NCBI GenBank assembly: GCA_002009975.1
Contig: MTLP01000022.1
Span: 1 to 64,000 of the forward strand
DNA length: 64,000 bases
Reading direction: 5' to 3'
Source of the DNA: Thermococcus sp. JdFR-02
Lineage (GTDB): Archaea; Methanobacteriota_B; Thermococci; Thermococcales; Thermococcaceae
Made by a program: the position numbers and the translations under genes. Positions 49,206 through 58,081 of the stretch are shown in pieces. How positions within the stretch are numbered: the first letter of the stretch is position 1; each line of letters opens with the position of its first letter. Under the pieces are notes generated by a model that was not told the DNA's origin, made no database searches, and saw only the letters and a list, made by a program, of their open reading frames with translations.

Positions 49206-50489
49206 ATGGAGACCATTGAGAAGGCTAAATTCGGAAAGTTTCACTATAATCTGTTAGCAGTTTTGGGAACAATCTGGGCGTTTATAGCAATAAATACTAT
49301 AGCTGCAAGTTTTTTAATTCCTCTACTAAAAAAAGAACCTGCGTTTCAAGGGAGCTTGGCTAAATTAGGTTCCCTCGGTTCAGCTGCTTTATTTGGAATG
49401 CTTTTTGGAGCTTGGCTTTTTGGAAGCTTAGCCGATTATATAGGAAGAAAAAAGAGCTTAGCGATTGCAGTGACAACTTTTGGGCTTGGCTCAATAATAA
49501 GTGCCTTTTCTCAAAGCTTAGATCAGCTTATAGCTTTGCGTTTTGTAGTTGGTTTAGGCTTAGGTGGTTCATTGCCAGTGGCAAGTTCATATTTTGCCGA
49601 GTTCATGCCTCAACGAATCAGAGGAGCTATGATATCAATATTGGAAAGTTTCTGGGCGATAGGAACGATAATTATTGGAATAGTCGCTTTGGCAATCGGA
49701 ACGAGCTGGAGAAACCTTTTATTCTTTGGCGGTACAGTATTGCTAATCTTACCTATACTATTAGCCCTTCCAGAGTCTCCAAGGTTTTTGCTTGTTAAGG
49801 GTAGAGTTGAAGAAGCCGAAAGAATTATAGAAAAGATTTTTGGAGTCAAAGTAAAGCTCAAAAAGCTTGAAGAGAAGCATGAAAAAGTTACAATAGCGGA
49901 ACTTTGGGAAAAATTTGCAAAAACAACATTAATGCTGACAGTTGCATGGTTCAGCATTGCTTTTGCATACTACGGCTTTTTCATCTGGCTACCAAAGTTC
50001 CTAGCTTCAACTCTAAGCATTACCGTCTTTAAGAGCTTTCAATATTTCATTATAACAGCTATAGCTCAACTTCCCGGTTATTACAGTGCAGCCTATTTAA
50101 TTGAAAAGATTGGAAGGAAAAAGACATTGTCAAGTTATCTCCTAATCTCAGGTTTAGCTGGTATTATGTTCTATAAATTTGCAAGTTCAGGCAATGTAAA
50201 TTTAATAATGCTCAGTGCGATACTCTTCAGCTTTTTCAACTTAGGTGCTTGGGGAGCTATTTACGCCTACACACCAGAGCTATATCCGACTAACGTTAGG
50301 GGTACTGGAACAGGATGGGCTGGAGCAATGGCAAGAATAGGAGGTGGTTTAGCTCCAATAATAGCTGGAAAATTAATGGAAAGTTACACCGTTGGAGTTG
50401 CTGTTCTCGTTATTGCAATAGTCTCAATAGTTGGTGCAGTGGATGTTTTGCTCTTAGGTGAAGAGACAAAAGGAAAAGCCTTAGCTTGA
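49206..50489 (+). CDS. MFS sugar/organic-acid transporter
   Basis: The 427-residue protein has 12 membrane segments and the sugar-porter signs GSLADYIGRKKSLAI, LGGSLPVASSYFAEFMPQRI, PESPRFLLVKGR, LIEKIGRKKTL and ELYPTNVRGTGTGWAGA. The start is ATG 49206, because the operator and GGTGGTGCGT lie directly upstream; an upstream in-frame ATG would begin before the promoter. The substrate is unknown (sugar, benzoate or nicotinate-like are all possible). Confidence 0.88.
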   Translation: METIEKAKFGKFHYNLLAVLGTIWAFIAINTIAASFLIPLLKKEPAFQGSLAKLGSLGSAALFGMLFGAWLFGSLADYIGRKKSLAIAVTTFGLGSIISAFSQSLDQLIALRFVVGLGLGGSLPVASSYFAEFMPQRIRGAMISILESFWAIGTIIIGIVALAIGTSWRNLLFFGGTVLLILPILLALPESPRFLLVKGRVEEAERIIEKIFGVKVKLKKLEEKHEKVTIAELWEKFAKTTLMLTVAWFSIAFAYYGFFIWLPKFLASTLSITVFKSFQYFIITAIAQLPGYYSAAYLIEKIGRKKTLSSYLLISGLAGIMFYKFASSGNVNLIMLSAILFSFFNLGAWGAIYAYTPELYPTNVRGTGTGWAGAMARIGGGLAPIIAGKLMESYTVGVAVLVIAIVSIVGAVDVLLLGEETKGKALA

Positions 50490-50550
50490 TTTTTTATTTT
50501 TATCGAAAAATAGTTTAAGGAAGAGTTGCAATATTCTTTGGGCGATATTT

Positions 50551-51129
50551 ATGGCCGAAGAAAAGTTGCCAAAAGGAATTTTAGAAAATCTATTCCCAAA
50601 TGAGGAAGTTCTCTACACCGTGAAAAAGAAGTTTAGCCTTGAAGCAAAGCCCAAATGGCTTGTTGTGACAAATATGCGCATCCTATATATTGACGAGAAG
50701 CTCTTAGGAAGATACGATCTAATAGCGGTTCCCTATGAAAAACTTGAGTTTGTGTATTTTAAAGCTACCAAAGTCTCATCAGAGTTCGTTATTAAAAAAG
50801 AAGATGGAGAAGAGCTTTCTCTTTCAAGACTTGACAAAAATGAAGCTATGAAAGCAATAGAAGCAGTTAGAGATGCTTTAAATGCGATAGCAGTTGAACC
50901 AGTGACAATCCAAAGAAAGAAGAAATTGATGAGTGAGGAATGGATTATTCATAAACCAAAAGAAACTGTAAGCAGGGCAATAAGAGTACAGCGCTCAGTT
51001 CCAACTCTTGTTAAAGAAAAGGAGGACCCAATTGAAAAGCTAAAAAAGCTTAAGGAGCTTTATGACATGGGCATTATAACTCAGGAAGAATACGAAGAAA
51101 AAAGAAGAAAACTTCTTGAAAAAATATAG
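50551..51129 (+). CDS. PH-domain and SHOCT protein
   Basis: The 192-residue protein has a bacterial-type PH domain (NEEVLYTVKKKFSLEAKPKW, VVTNMRILYIDEKLLGRYDL, residues ~15-110), a linker, and a C-terminal SHOCT motif (DPIEKLKKLKELYDMGIITQ then EEYEEKRRKLLEKI). SHOCT helices often mediate oligomerisation. No enzyme motif is present. Confidence 0.85.
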   Translation: MAEEKLPKGILENLFPNEEVLYTVKKKFSLEAKPKWLVVTNMRILYIDEKLLGRYDLIAVPYEKLEFVYFKATKVSSEFVIKKEDGEELSLSRLDKNEAMKAIEAVRDALNAIAVEPVTIQRKKKLMSEEWIIHKPKETVSRAIRVQRSVPTLVKEKEDPIEKLKKLKELYDMGIITQEEYEEKRRKLLEKI

Positions 51130-51147
51130 CGCCTCTTCATTACATCT

Positions 51148-51348
51148 TTACCATATCCAAAGTTTAGGGTCTGCTTCCTCCCTGCCTTGAAGGGTGAGGA
51201 GTCCTGTTGGAGGCTTATAGTCAGCCGCTAAGGAGTAACCCAAAAGAAAACCCCAGAGAATACTAAAAGGGACAATATAAGGAACATCACTCTTATCTGG
51301 CTTTTCATAGAGGGTCACCTTCTCATTAATGTTATTATTTGTCTGCAC
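51148..51348 (-). CDS. small single-helix protein of peptide cluster (66 aa)
   Basis: It starts at GTG 51348 with GAGGTTGTGAA upstream. A polar N-terminus is followed by one membrane helix (VPYIVPFSILWGFLLGYSLA) and a short outer tail with PPTGLLTLQGREEADPKLW. It is the last gene of the minus-strand small-peptide cluster. Confidence 0.6.
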   Translation of the reverse strand: MQTNNNINEKVTLYEKPDKSDVPYIVPFSILWGFLLGYSLAADYKPPTGLLTLQGREEADPKLWIW

Positions 51349-51349
51349 T

Positions 51350-51712
51350 TCACAACCTCAACGAAGTAGGCATAGTAAAATCCTGATAGAGAACTATTAG
51401 AGAGAGCACCAACATGAACAAAGCAAATCCAGCTATCACTACCCGTTTAATGTAAGATGCATCTTTGAGAAATTTTAAATTCTCCAATATAACAATCGAG
51501 ACAAATACTGCAAATGTCATTGCATCTGAAGCCATTAGATTCAATGGGATTCTCCGATTAATCTTGAGCATAATAACTAAAAGTAGGTATGGAAATGTAA
51601 CAATTCCCGCTTTTTGGAAGCTCTCGAGTGAGATATCCCCAAACTTTTTGTAGTTAAGCAATATGAATGAGAACAAAGAAATAAAGAGGACAGGATAATA
51701 CGTTGGGTTCAT
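51350..51712 (-). CDS. four-helix membrane protein of peptide cluster
   Basis: The 120-residue protein (ATG 51712, GAGGTGAGC before it) has about four membrane helices: YYPVLFISLFSFILLNY, VTFPYLLLVIMLKI, AMTFAVFVSIVILENL and VVIAGFALFMLVLSLIVLY. Small membrane proteins of this size serve as immunity or export partners in bacteriocin loci. No family recognised. Confidence 0.7.
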   Translation of the reverse strand: MNPTYYPVLFISLFSFILLNYKKFGDISLESFQKAGIVTFPYLLLVIMLKINRRIPLNLMASDAMTFAVFVSIVILENLKFLKDASYIKRVVIAGFALFMLVLSLIVLYQDFTMPTSLRL

Positions 51713-51724
51713 TAAGCTCACCTC

Positions 51725-51907
51725 TCATGCTGTGAGTCCACCACCGATTGTTGCAAGGGCTCCTCCGAATACTGCACCTAAACCACCACTAGCTATAGCA
51801 ATGCCAACTCCCCCAACAACAAGTGAAACACCAACTCCAATCATGGAATTTGCATCCGATAACTCCAGAGCATATCGTCCAGCCCTTGCATGGTAGTATT
51901 CTGCCAT
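51725..51907 (-). CDS. Gly/Ala-rich hydrophobic peptide, bacteriocin-like (60 aa)
   Basis: The 60-residue product has a polar start (MAEYYHARAGRYALELSDAN) and then a Gly/Ala/Ile/Val-rich hydrophobic stretch (MIGVGVSLVVGGVGIAIASG and GLGAVFGGALATIGG) to the end. The composition and length resemble circular or pore-forming bacteriocin precursors. AGGAGAC precedes ATG. It lies between a SpoIIM-like gene and small membrane proteins. Confidence 0.65.
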   Translation of the reverse strand: MAEYYHARAGRYALELSDANSMIGVGVSLVVGGVGIAIASGGLGAVFGGALATIGGGLTA

Positions 51908-51940
51908 AGTTTTGTCTCCTCTAAGAAGAGCTCTTTCGTA

Positions 51941-52081
51941 TTAATCCATATAGTAATTGTACATCTTTTTAGCAAAATGCCTTTTAATTGCTCCTATCTC
52001 AGCTTTTTCAGCAACTGCTCCATCAATTACCATTCCCACAGCCATCAACACCAGTCCCAACACCAAAGCTTTTCTCCACAT
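51941..52081 (-). CDS. 46-aa secreted peptide with shared leader
   Basis: This is a short frame, ATG 52079-52081 to TAA 51941-51943, with GGGGTGATTAAA before it. The first 22 residues (WRKALVLGLVLMAVGMV then IDGAV) form a signal-like helix, and the tail is charged (EKAEIGAIKRHFAKKMYNYY). The leader is nearly identical to that of the 88-residue product at 52877. Confidence 0.65.
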   Translation of the reverse strand: MWRKALVLGLVLMAVGMVIDGAVAEKAEIGAIKRHFAKKMYNYYMD

Positions 52082-52086
52082 TTTAA

Positions 52087-52650
52087 TCACCCCAAACTTT
52101 CGGCAATTTTAAGTGTTATTGTACTCTCAATCAGAGCAGCAATGAAGATTAAAATCATCGAGATAGCAACAAGCTTGAAGAATTCCTTAGCATCCTCCTC
52201 ACTAATCATCTCCTCCTTCTTGCCCAAAGCAAATCTTAAGGCTTCGTAAGGAATCTTGAAGCCAGCTGCTCCGGCTATAATTAAAGCGGGGATTTCGAAA
52301 ATGCCGTGGGGGAAGATTAGGAGAAAGAATGTTTTAACTTCGCCTAAGCTTAAGGAAGACTGGAATAATACTCCCAAGTTAATTCCATTCATGATTAAGT
52401 TTAGAAAAGTCAAACCCCCAAAAGTCAAAACACCGCCAAATGAAAGGAGAAGAATAACTTTGAAATTGTTTGCGAAGATATAAGAAAAACTTAGCTTTTC
52501 TTCACTAAACTCTCTTTCTAAAAATGGGGCAATATTGACATTTTCATGTTCATGAATTTTATAATGGGTTGAGAGTGAAATCCCAAGGAGAAACCCAATA
52601 AAAAATAGTAGAGATGAAAGGAAAATAGGCCTGTTGAGCTTCTCCTTCAA
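52087..52650 (-). CDS. SpoIIM/DUF95-family membrane protein
   Basis: The 187-residue protein starts at TTG 52650, overlapping the upstream stop, with GGAGG seven bases ahead. It has five membrane helices and the family pattern FANNFKVILLLSFGGVLTFG, NGINLGVLF and FPHGIFEIPALIIAGAAGFK. DUF95 (SpoIIM) proteins are needed for production of or immunity to circular bacteriocins such as AS-48, besides their role in sporulation. Here the sporulation role cannot apply, so the peptide link is the best one. Confidence 0.85.
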   Translation of the reverse strand: MKEKLNRPIFLSSLLFFIGFLLGISLSTHYKIHEHENVNIAPFLEREFSEEKLSFSYIFANNFKVILLLSFGGVLTFGGLTFLNLIMNGINLGVLFQSSLSLGEVKTFFLLIFPHGIFEIPALIIAGAAGFKIPYEALRFALGKKEEMISEEDAKEFFKLVAISMILIFIAALIESTITLKIAESLG

Positions 52651-52865
52651 TTTTGAGCCTCCTTTGCCATTGGTAGGAGGAATTCTATGGCATATCCAAG
52701 CTCTGCGTATATTATTGTAAAGGCTAGCATTGCCCCAAGGAAGTCTGTCACTGATTTAATGGGAAGGAAGTCGTTAAAGAGTAACGCTATGCTCACAGTT
52801 GTTCCAAAAGCCATTATGAACCCAACGACAAGTAAGCCAATGTACTTTCTAATAGATCCCTTCAT
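52647..52865 (-). CDS. two-helix membrane protein of peptide cluster (72 aa)
   Basis: It starts at ATG 52865 with GGGGGAC ahead; a longer in-frame start lies inside the upstream gene without a site. Two membrane helices: YIGLLVVGFIMAFGTTVSIA and MLAFTIIYAELGYAIEFLL. Small two-helix proteins accompany SpoIIM in bacteriocin loci. It overlaps the SpoIIM-like gene by four bases. Confidence 0.68.
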   Translation of the reverse strand: MKGSIRKYIGLLVVGFIMAFGTTVSIALLFNDFLPIKSVTDFLGAMLAFTIIYAELGYAIEFLLPMAKEAQN

Positions 52866-52876
52866 ATAACGTCCCC

Positions 52877-53143
52877 CTAGGCCCACACCGCAAGACCAAC
52901 ATAGGGTATTGCCTTTGCTACAGTTTTTAAACCAAACTTTAGAGCAAATTTTGTGGCTACTGCAGCGCTTCCTAATGCTGCAGTGCCTGCCTTTACCCCA
53001 CCCATAGCTTGTCGCCAATCTCCTGTTTTGTGCCACCTATAAATCCCATATGCTATATCAAATTTCCCTTTTTCAACTGCTCCACCCACTACCATTCCTA
53101 CAGTCATCAACACTAGCCCTAACACTAAAGCCTTCCTCCACAT
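52877..53143 (-). CDS. 88-aa secreted peptide precursor, bacteriocin-like
   Basis: ATG 53143 is preceded by GGTGGTTTTCAA. A 22-residue signal-like leader (WRKALVLGLVLMTVGMV) is shared with the peptide at 51941. The middle is charged (EKGKFDIAYGIYRWHKTGDW), and the last 42 residues are helical, Ala/Gly-rich and cationic (GGVKAGTAALGSAAVATKFA, LKFGLKTVAKAIPYVGLAVW). That tail has the look of a pore-forming or circular peptide, so it is the likely first gene and main product of the cluster. Confidence 0.68.
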   Translation of the reverse strand: MWRKALVLGLVLMTVGMVVGGAVEKGKFDIAYGIYRWHKTGDWRQAMGGVKAGTAALGSAAVATKFALKFGLKTVAKAIPYVGLAVWA

Positions 53144-53523
53144 TTGAAAACCACCAATCGAGTTCGTGTTCTTAATACTATTTAAAGTTTTCTTTATAAT
53201 TCCATAATTACTATTGACATTTTTATGATGATTGAACAGAATATATAACAATCACAAATAGTAAGTTGTGGTTCCCATTAAGTCATTGAAAATTTGTAAG
53301 TACGTGAGTTTTTGAGCAAAGCAATGCAATGGAAGATCAAAAATCAGATTGCTAATCTGACTGAAAGAAAGTTTTGCAAGTACTTGTCCGATTTCCACAG
53401 GAGAATTGATCTGACTCTCAATCTAAATAGATTGTACAACTTCACAGGGGGTAGAAACTAAAGTTCATATCATTAACCTAAGGGTTATAAACTTAATCTA
53501 CATCTCTTATTTTGGTGGTGAAA
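53144..53523. other. 380-base stretch between peptide cluster and SRP54
   Basis: It contains the minus-strand promoter of the peptide cluster and, near 53480-53510, the plus-strand leader of SRP54. A plus-strand frame of about 47 codons (53322-53461: MQWKIKNQIANLTERKFCKY, later FHRRIDLTLNLNRLYNF) has no ribosome site and looks like a gene remnant. No RNA gene is recognised. Confidence 0.4.
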
Positions 53524-54876
53524 GTGGCTTTAGAAAATTTGGGAAAAGCCTTAAATAACGCCCTAAAAAAGCTTGCTCGTGCTAGAACTGTTGATGAAGC
53601 TGTAATAAAAGAAGTTGTGAGAGATATTCAAAGAGCTTTAATCATGAGTGATGTTAATGTTAGATTAGTCCTTGAATTGACGAAAAAAATCGAAAAGAGA
53701 GCGTTAGAAGAAAAATTACCCCCTGGAATTTCAAGAAAGGAGCACATAATCAAAATAGTTTATGAAGAGCTGACAAACTTCTTGGGAAAAGAAGCCAAGC
53801 CAATTGAGATTAGAGGAAAACCTACTGTTCTCTTAATGGTTGGTATTCAAGGTTCAGGTAAAACCACAAGTGTTGGAAAATTGGCGAGATATCTGCAAAA
53901 GAGGGGTTATAGAGTGGGATTAGTTTGTGCAGATACTTGGAGACCCGGAGCATATCATCAACTAAAGCAACTCGCTGAACCCTTTGGAATTGAAGTTTTC
54001 GGGAATCCAGAGGAAAAAGATGCGGTGAAATTAGCTAAAGAAGGTGTAGACTATTTTAGGCAAAAAGGAGTTGATGTGATTATCGTTGATTCTGCTGGAC
54101 GACATAAAGAGGAGAAGGGACTAATTGAAGAGATGAAACAGATAAGCAGTGCAATAAAACCCCATGAAGTTATTTTAGTAATTGATGGAACAATCGGGCA
54201 GCAAGCATATAACCAAGCCTTAGCCTTTAAAGAAGCGACTCCAATCGGTTCAATAATAGTAACAAAGCTCGATGGGAGTGCAAAGGGAGGAGGAGCATTA
54301 TCTGCAGTTGTTGCCACGGGAGCACCAATTAAATTTATTGGCGTTGGTGAGAAAATTGATGATTTAGAACCCTTTGATCCAAAGCGCTTTGTCTCAAGAT
54401 TGCTTGGTTTAGGAGATATTCAAGGACTCTTGGAAAAGTTTGAAGAAGCGAGCAAAGAAGTAAAAATTGAACAGGATATTGAGAAATTCATACGTGGGAA
54501 GTTTAACTTGAGAGATATGTATACTCAATTAGAAGCTATGCAAAAGATGGGACCTCTAAAGCAAATATTACAGATGATACCCGGGCTAGGGTATGAATTG
54601 CCAGATGATATGGTTAGGATGAGTGAAGAAAGGCTTAAAAAGTTTAAAGTCATTATGGACTCAATGACGAAAGAGGAACTTGAGAATCCTTCCATAATCA
54701 ATTACTCAAGAATTAAAAGAATTGCAAGAGGTTCTGGGACTTCTGTTAGAGATGTGAGGGAGCTATTAGAGCAATATAATCAGATGAAAAAATTCTTTAA
54801 GAGTATGAATAGGAGAAAATTGGCAAAGATGGCAAGAAAATTAGGTGGAATGAATTTTGGAGGGTTTGGAATATGA
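53524..54876 (+). CDS. srp54: signal recognition particle protein SRP54
   Basis: The 450-residue GTPase has the N-domain (1-90), the G domain with [41 protein letters not shown] and [14 protein letters not shown], and the Met-rich M domain (~300-435: [16 protein letters not shown]). It binds signal peptides and SRP RNA to target nascent membrane proteins. GTG 53524 is chosen, because two in-frame GTGs before it form the GGTGGTG ribosome site. Confidence 0.95.
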   Translation: MALENLGKALNNALKKLARARTVDEAVIKEVVRDIQRALIMSDVNVRLVLELTKKIEKRALEEKLPPGISRKEHIIKIVYEELTNFLGKEAKPIEIRGKPTVLLMVGIQGSGKTTSVGKLARYLQKRGYRVGLVCADTWRPGAYHQLKQLAEPFGIEVFGNPEEKDAVKLAKEGVDYFRQKGVDVIIVDSAGRHKEEKGLIEEMKQISSAIKPHEVILVIDGTIGQQAYNQALAFKEATPIGSIIVTKLDGSAKGGGALSAVVATGAPIKFIGVGEKIDDLEPFDPKRFVSRLLGLGDIQGLLEKFEEASKEVKIEQDIEKFIRGKFNLRDMYTQLEAMQKMGPLKQILQMIPGLGYELPDDMVRMSEERLKKFKVIMDSMTKEELENPSIINYSRIKRIARGSGTSVRDVRELLEQYNQMKKFFKSMNRRKLAKMARKLGGMNFGGFGI

Positions 54877-55112
54877 TGGAGGCATTTGTTTTGGTTATAG
54901 TAAAACCCGGAAATGAGGAGAAAGTGTATAACAAATTAAAGGAATGTCCCAAAGTTAAAGAGATATACAGGGTCTACGGAGAATATGACATAGTATTAAG
55001 GGTGGAAGTTGATAACATCAAGGCTTTAGATGAGTTTCATGACACCATTTTGAGAAAGATTAGAGAGATTGAAATGACTGAAACGCTAATAGCAAGTTCA
55101 TATCGAGTTTAG
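54873..55112 (+). CDS. stand-alone Lrp/AsnC ligand-binding (RAM) domain protein
   Basis: The 79-residue protein has only the alpha-beta RAM domain ([52 protein letters not shown]), with no DNA-binding part. Such proteins bind amino acids and may modulate Lrp-type regulators by mixing into their oligomers. It overlaps the SRP54 stop by four bases. Confidence 0.85.
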   Translation: MMEAFVLVIVKPGNEEKVYNKLKECPKVKEIYRVYGEYDIVLRVEVDNIKALDEFHDTILRKIREIEMTETLIASSYRV

Positions 55113-55122
55113 AGGTGGGGAG

Positions 55123-55635
55123 ATGAAAAAACTAGTCGCGATAATTCATTTAGACACTTTAAAAGTTGATTACGACCCCTCTTTTAAATTTAGATGTTTG
55201 GAAAACTGTGCAAAGTGTTGTGCTGAACTCGATATACCCTTAAGAGACGAGGATATAATGAGGATCGAAGATCTCGGCTTCAATGCTTGGGAATTTGTAG
55301 ACTACAACAAGATGTTCTATAGAGGAGACAAATTCATTGGCTATGCTTTGAAAAAGAGACCTTTCGATGGTTTATGTCCCTTTTTAGACGAAAACAGCAG
55401 ATGCAAGATATATCCGAGCAGACCTTTAGCTTGCAAGCTCTATCCTTTCATGCTGGTAAAACAAGGAAACATAATTGAGGTATATGTCAAAGATCCCAAC
55501 TGTCCGGGAGTAGGGGATAGAGATGGAAAACCAGTAAATTTTGAATTTGTTATGGAGTACTTTGGGGAAGTTATTGAAGAATATAGAAGGAAATTAAACT
55601 ATACTCGAGTTCCAAAAGCTGCTGGAACGCCATGA
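55123..55635 (+). CDS. YkgJ-family cysteine-cluster protein
   Basis: The 170-residue protein has the family pattern CLENCAKCC near residue 26, then CPFLDENSRCKIYPSRPLACKLYPF and a last Cys in PNCPGVGD. These cysteines probably hold an iron-sulphur or zinc centre. Function is unknown for the family. It starts 10 bases after the RAM gene. Confidence 0.82.
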   Translation: MKKLVAIIHLDTLKVDYDPSFKFRCLENCAKCCAELDIPLRDEDIMRIEDLGFNAWEFVDYNKMFYRGDKFIGYALKKRPFDGLCPFLDENSRCKIYPSRPLACKLYPFMLVKQGNIIEVYVKDPNCPGVGDRDGKPVNFEFVMEYFGEVIEEYRRKLNYTRVPKAAGTP

Positions 55636-55734
55636 ATTATAAACGCACAACATTGTATTGCGATGAGATTTTGATATAACCGAAACCTATTTATACATTT
55701 TTTTGTCAATCATGAATCCAAGAGAGGTGATAAT

Positions 55735-56448
55735 ATGAGTCAAATAGAAGCAGTTAAAGAAAAGCTTAGAGTAGTTAGGATTCTTAAGCTCTTAAAAAAG
55801 ACGTATACGTACGATGATCTGTCAAAAATAACTGGTTTGCCAATAACTGTGCTTAATCGTTACGTTAGAGGAAAAGTCCTACCAAGCACAGATAGAGCAA
55901 AAGAGCTTTTGCAAATGCTTTCACCATACATAAATATTGAAGAAGAAGTTAGGAGAAGAATAGAGTTCGATGAGCACGGACTCTTTGACAATATGAAAAT
56001 ACTAAGCGATACCGCTTTAATGAGCCTAATTGCTGAAGAGATAGCTTCAAAATACATGGGAAAGGATGTTTCAAAGGTTTTAACAGCAGCAACAGATGGA
56101 ATTCCTTTAGCGGTTCATATAGCAGACGAATTAAACGTTGATGTAGTTTATGCTAAAAAGAAAAAAGAAGTTGGAGTAGAGAAGTTTTATGAAGTCAACT
56201 ATGTTCCAAGTGCTTCTGGAAGTGTCATGACGCTTTATCTACCCCAATGGGCATTGAAGAAGGGTGATAATGTTCTCATAGTTGATGATGTTATAAGGAG
56301 CGGTGAAACTCAAAGAGCATTAATTGACATGTGCAAACAAGCTGGAGCTGTTCCAATTGGGATGTTTTTCCTAATTAGTGTTGGAGACTTTGTCGATAAG
56401 CTCAGGGAGGAGTATAATATTCCCGTAGATGTGCTGGTGAGATTATGA
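55735..56448 (+). CDS. gfcR: GfcR/PyrE-like regulator (HTH plus phosphoribosyltransferase domain)
   Basis: The 237-residue protein has an N-terminal helix-turn-helix (KKTYTYDDLSKITGLPITVL, NRYVRGKVLPS) and a PRTase domain with the PRPP loop VLIVDDVIRSGETQRALID. Haloarchaeal GfcR of this plan controls sugar catabolism genes; PurR-like proteins sense PRPP. Enzyme activity as orotate PRTase is less likely. GAGGTGATAAT precedes ATG, and the next gene overlaps by four bases. Confidence 0.85.
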   Translation: MSQIEAVKEKLRVVRILKLLKKTYTYDDLSKITGLPITVLNRYVRGKVLPSTDRAKELLQMLSPYINIEEEVRRRIEFDEHGLFDNMKILSDTALMSLIAEEIASKYMGKDVSKVLTAATDGIPLAVHIADELNVDVVYAKKKKEVGVEKFYEVNYVPSASGSVMTLYLPQWALKKGDNVLIVDDVIRSGETQRALIDMCKQAGAVPIGMFFLISVGDFVDKLREEYNIPVDVLVRL

Positions 56449-57629
56449 TAAATACTGAAATAAGAATGCTCAATAGCATACTAAGAGGAGGGATTAGAGA
56501 AGGGAACAGCATAATGTTTTCCGGTTCTTTTAATGATGATCACAGGATTTTGATGCATCAATTTATTTTTGCCCTTCTCAAACAAGATTACAAAGTATTG
56601 CTCGTAGAGTTCAAGCAGAGCCCAAAGAGTCTGCTAAAATGGCTTGAAGAGTATAAAATCGATTACGATAAGTTCATAGAAAAAGAGCAGCTCAAGATTA
56701 TAGATGGACACACAAATTTATATGCAAAAACACAGGTGGTTGGAAAAGATGTACTTTCAAACCCAATGGATTTGCCCATAACAACGGCTATCCTGAGGAG
56801 AGAATTAACTTCAAAGGGATACAACTTTTTAGTTATAGATGATCTCTCAATTCTTTACGCCGTCCTTCCAAGCAAAGATGAGTTCTTTAAAATAACGGTT
56901 AGATTCATAAACTCCCTTCTCTTAGAAGGAATTGTAACCGTAACCTCATTCATTGAAAAGCTTGCATCTCCCACAGAGTTCTCTCTCCTAACTTTGCCTT
57001 TTGGATACGTGATCTCCATTGAAGATGATAAGGTGAGGATAAAGAAAGCTCCACATCCAATCGGACCCGTGGATTACTTCAAATACATAAAGACAGATGA
57101 AGGAATAAAATCCTATGAAGAGCACTATGAAAGCTTGGAGAAGATAAAGGAATCTCTCTATTTAGACGATGAGGGAATTTTATGGAGCGGAAACCAAAGG
57201 GTTCAAGTAATAGACGAGGAGAGCGAGGCAAAGTTAATAGAAAGTCTATTCGAGTATTACGGCAGTCAATCTGCCAAGAAATTCATGTACTTCTGGGGAA
57301 GGGAGGAGTTTTTAGGGCGTGGAAAGCTGTATTTGCAGATTTATAGAAGCTTGGATAAAGTTTTGAAAAGAATAATTCACGATACAAAGGTGACTGGTGG
57401 GGGAACACTTGAAATAGGACACATGGAGGAAGATATAATCATAATAAGAGCTAAAAACCTATTCCCAAGGATTCCAAACTTTGGAGAACAAATTCACCTC
57501 CATGATGTTGGAGGATTAACACAAATAATAGAAGAAGTTATTGGTGGAAAATGGGAAGGGGATGAAGTTAAGTGTGAAGCAAAAGGTGACAGTTATTGTG
57601 AATTCATTATAAAGAGGGTTAGCAAATGA
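56445..57629 (+). CDS. KaiC-like ATPase fold (degenerate P-loop) with V4R domain
   Basis: The N-terminal 220 residues follow the RecA/KaiC layout (LRGGIREGNSIMFSGSFNDD where a P-loop belongs, DYKVLLVEFKQSPKS, YNFLVIDDLSILYAV as Walker B-like), but no GKT is present, so ATP binding is doubtful. The C-terminal part (~250-394) is a V4R domain with TLEIGHMEEDIIIIRAKNLF and GDSYCEFIIKRV, a small-ligand or metal-binding fold. It would act as a sensor for the GfcR-like regulator. Confidence 0.72.
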   Translation: MINTEIRMLNSILRGGIREGNSIMFSGSFNDDHRILMHQFIFALLKQDYKVLLVEFKQSPKSLLKWLEEYKIDYDKFIEKEQLKIIDGHTNLYAKTQVVGKDVLSNPMDLPITTAILRRELTSKGYNFLVIDDLSILYAVLPSKDEFFKITVRFINSLLLEGIVTVTSFIEKLASPTEFSLLTLPFGYVISIEDDKVRIKKAPHPIGPVDYFKYIKTDEGIKSYEEHYESLEKIKESLYLDDEGILWSGNQRVQVIDEESEAKLIESLFEYYGSQSAKKFMYFWGREEFLGRGKLYLQIYRSLDKVLKRIIHDTKVTGGGTLEIGHMEEDIIIIRAKNLFPRIPNFGEQIHLHDVGGLTQIIEEVIGGKWEGDEVKCEAKGDSYCEFIIKRVSK

Positions 57630-58081
57630 AATGTCCGATTTGTGGAGTTGAGATGGAAAATATTGAGGAGCATTTAAAGGGTCATATAAACTTTGAAAGA
57701 AAGCTTCTAAAGGAGGAACTTGATTCTCTGAAGAACATGGATCGTTTTATGCTTTATAACGTGATGGGGAAGACTATAGTAGTTAATACAAAAATCGATA
57801 AGCCTTTTACTTTCCACTGCTCAGCAGAGAATTGTGGCATAGACATAAAATTGGAAGGAACGATCAAGGTAACTGACTTTAAAGATTACATTGTCACAAA
57901 GGCAATAGCCCTTTCAAAAATCGAGAGCTTTAAAGAGCTTTTAAAAAGTTCCTTAGATGACAAGCCCTTAGTTTTTGAAGGGTATGTAAATGGGAAAAAA
58001 GTCAAGCTTCCTGCAGAGAGCACAGAGGATTTTTCAAGAAGATTTCTCTCAATGAAAGACTCGTATTACATACTTCGTTAA
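57626..58081 (+). CDS. zinc-finger protein of the gfcR operon (151 aa)
   Basis: It begins with a C2H2-like finger (CPICGVEMENIEEHLKGHI; Cys-x2-Cys, His-x3-His) and continues with a mixed domain that has CSAENCGIDIKL in the middle. It overlaps the V4R gene by four bases and ends four bases over the converging Lrp gene. DNA or protein binding likely; no exact family recognised. Confidence 0.72.
   Translation: MKCPICGVEMENIEEHLKGHINFERKLLKEELDSLKNMDRFMLYNVMGKTIVVNTKIDKPFTFHCSAENCGIDIKLEGTIKVTDFKDYIVTKAIALSKIESFKELLKSSLDDKPLVFEGYVNGKKVKLPAESTEDFSRRFLSMKDSYYILR

Noticed and set aside
53322-53463. Plus-strand frame of about 47 codons before SRP54
   Set aside because: No promoter or ribosome site and no recognised family. 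It may be a remnant of a lost gene, so it is noted in the intergenic entry only.
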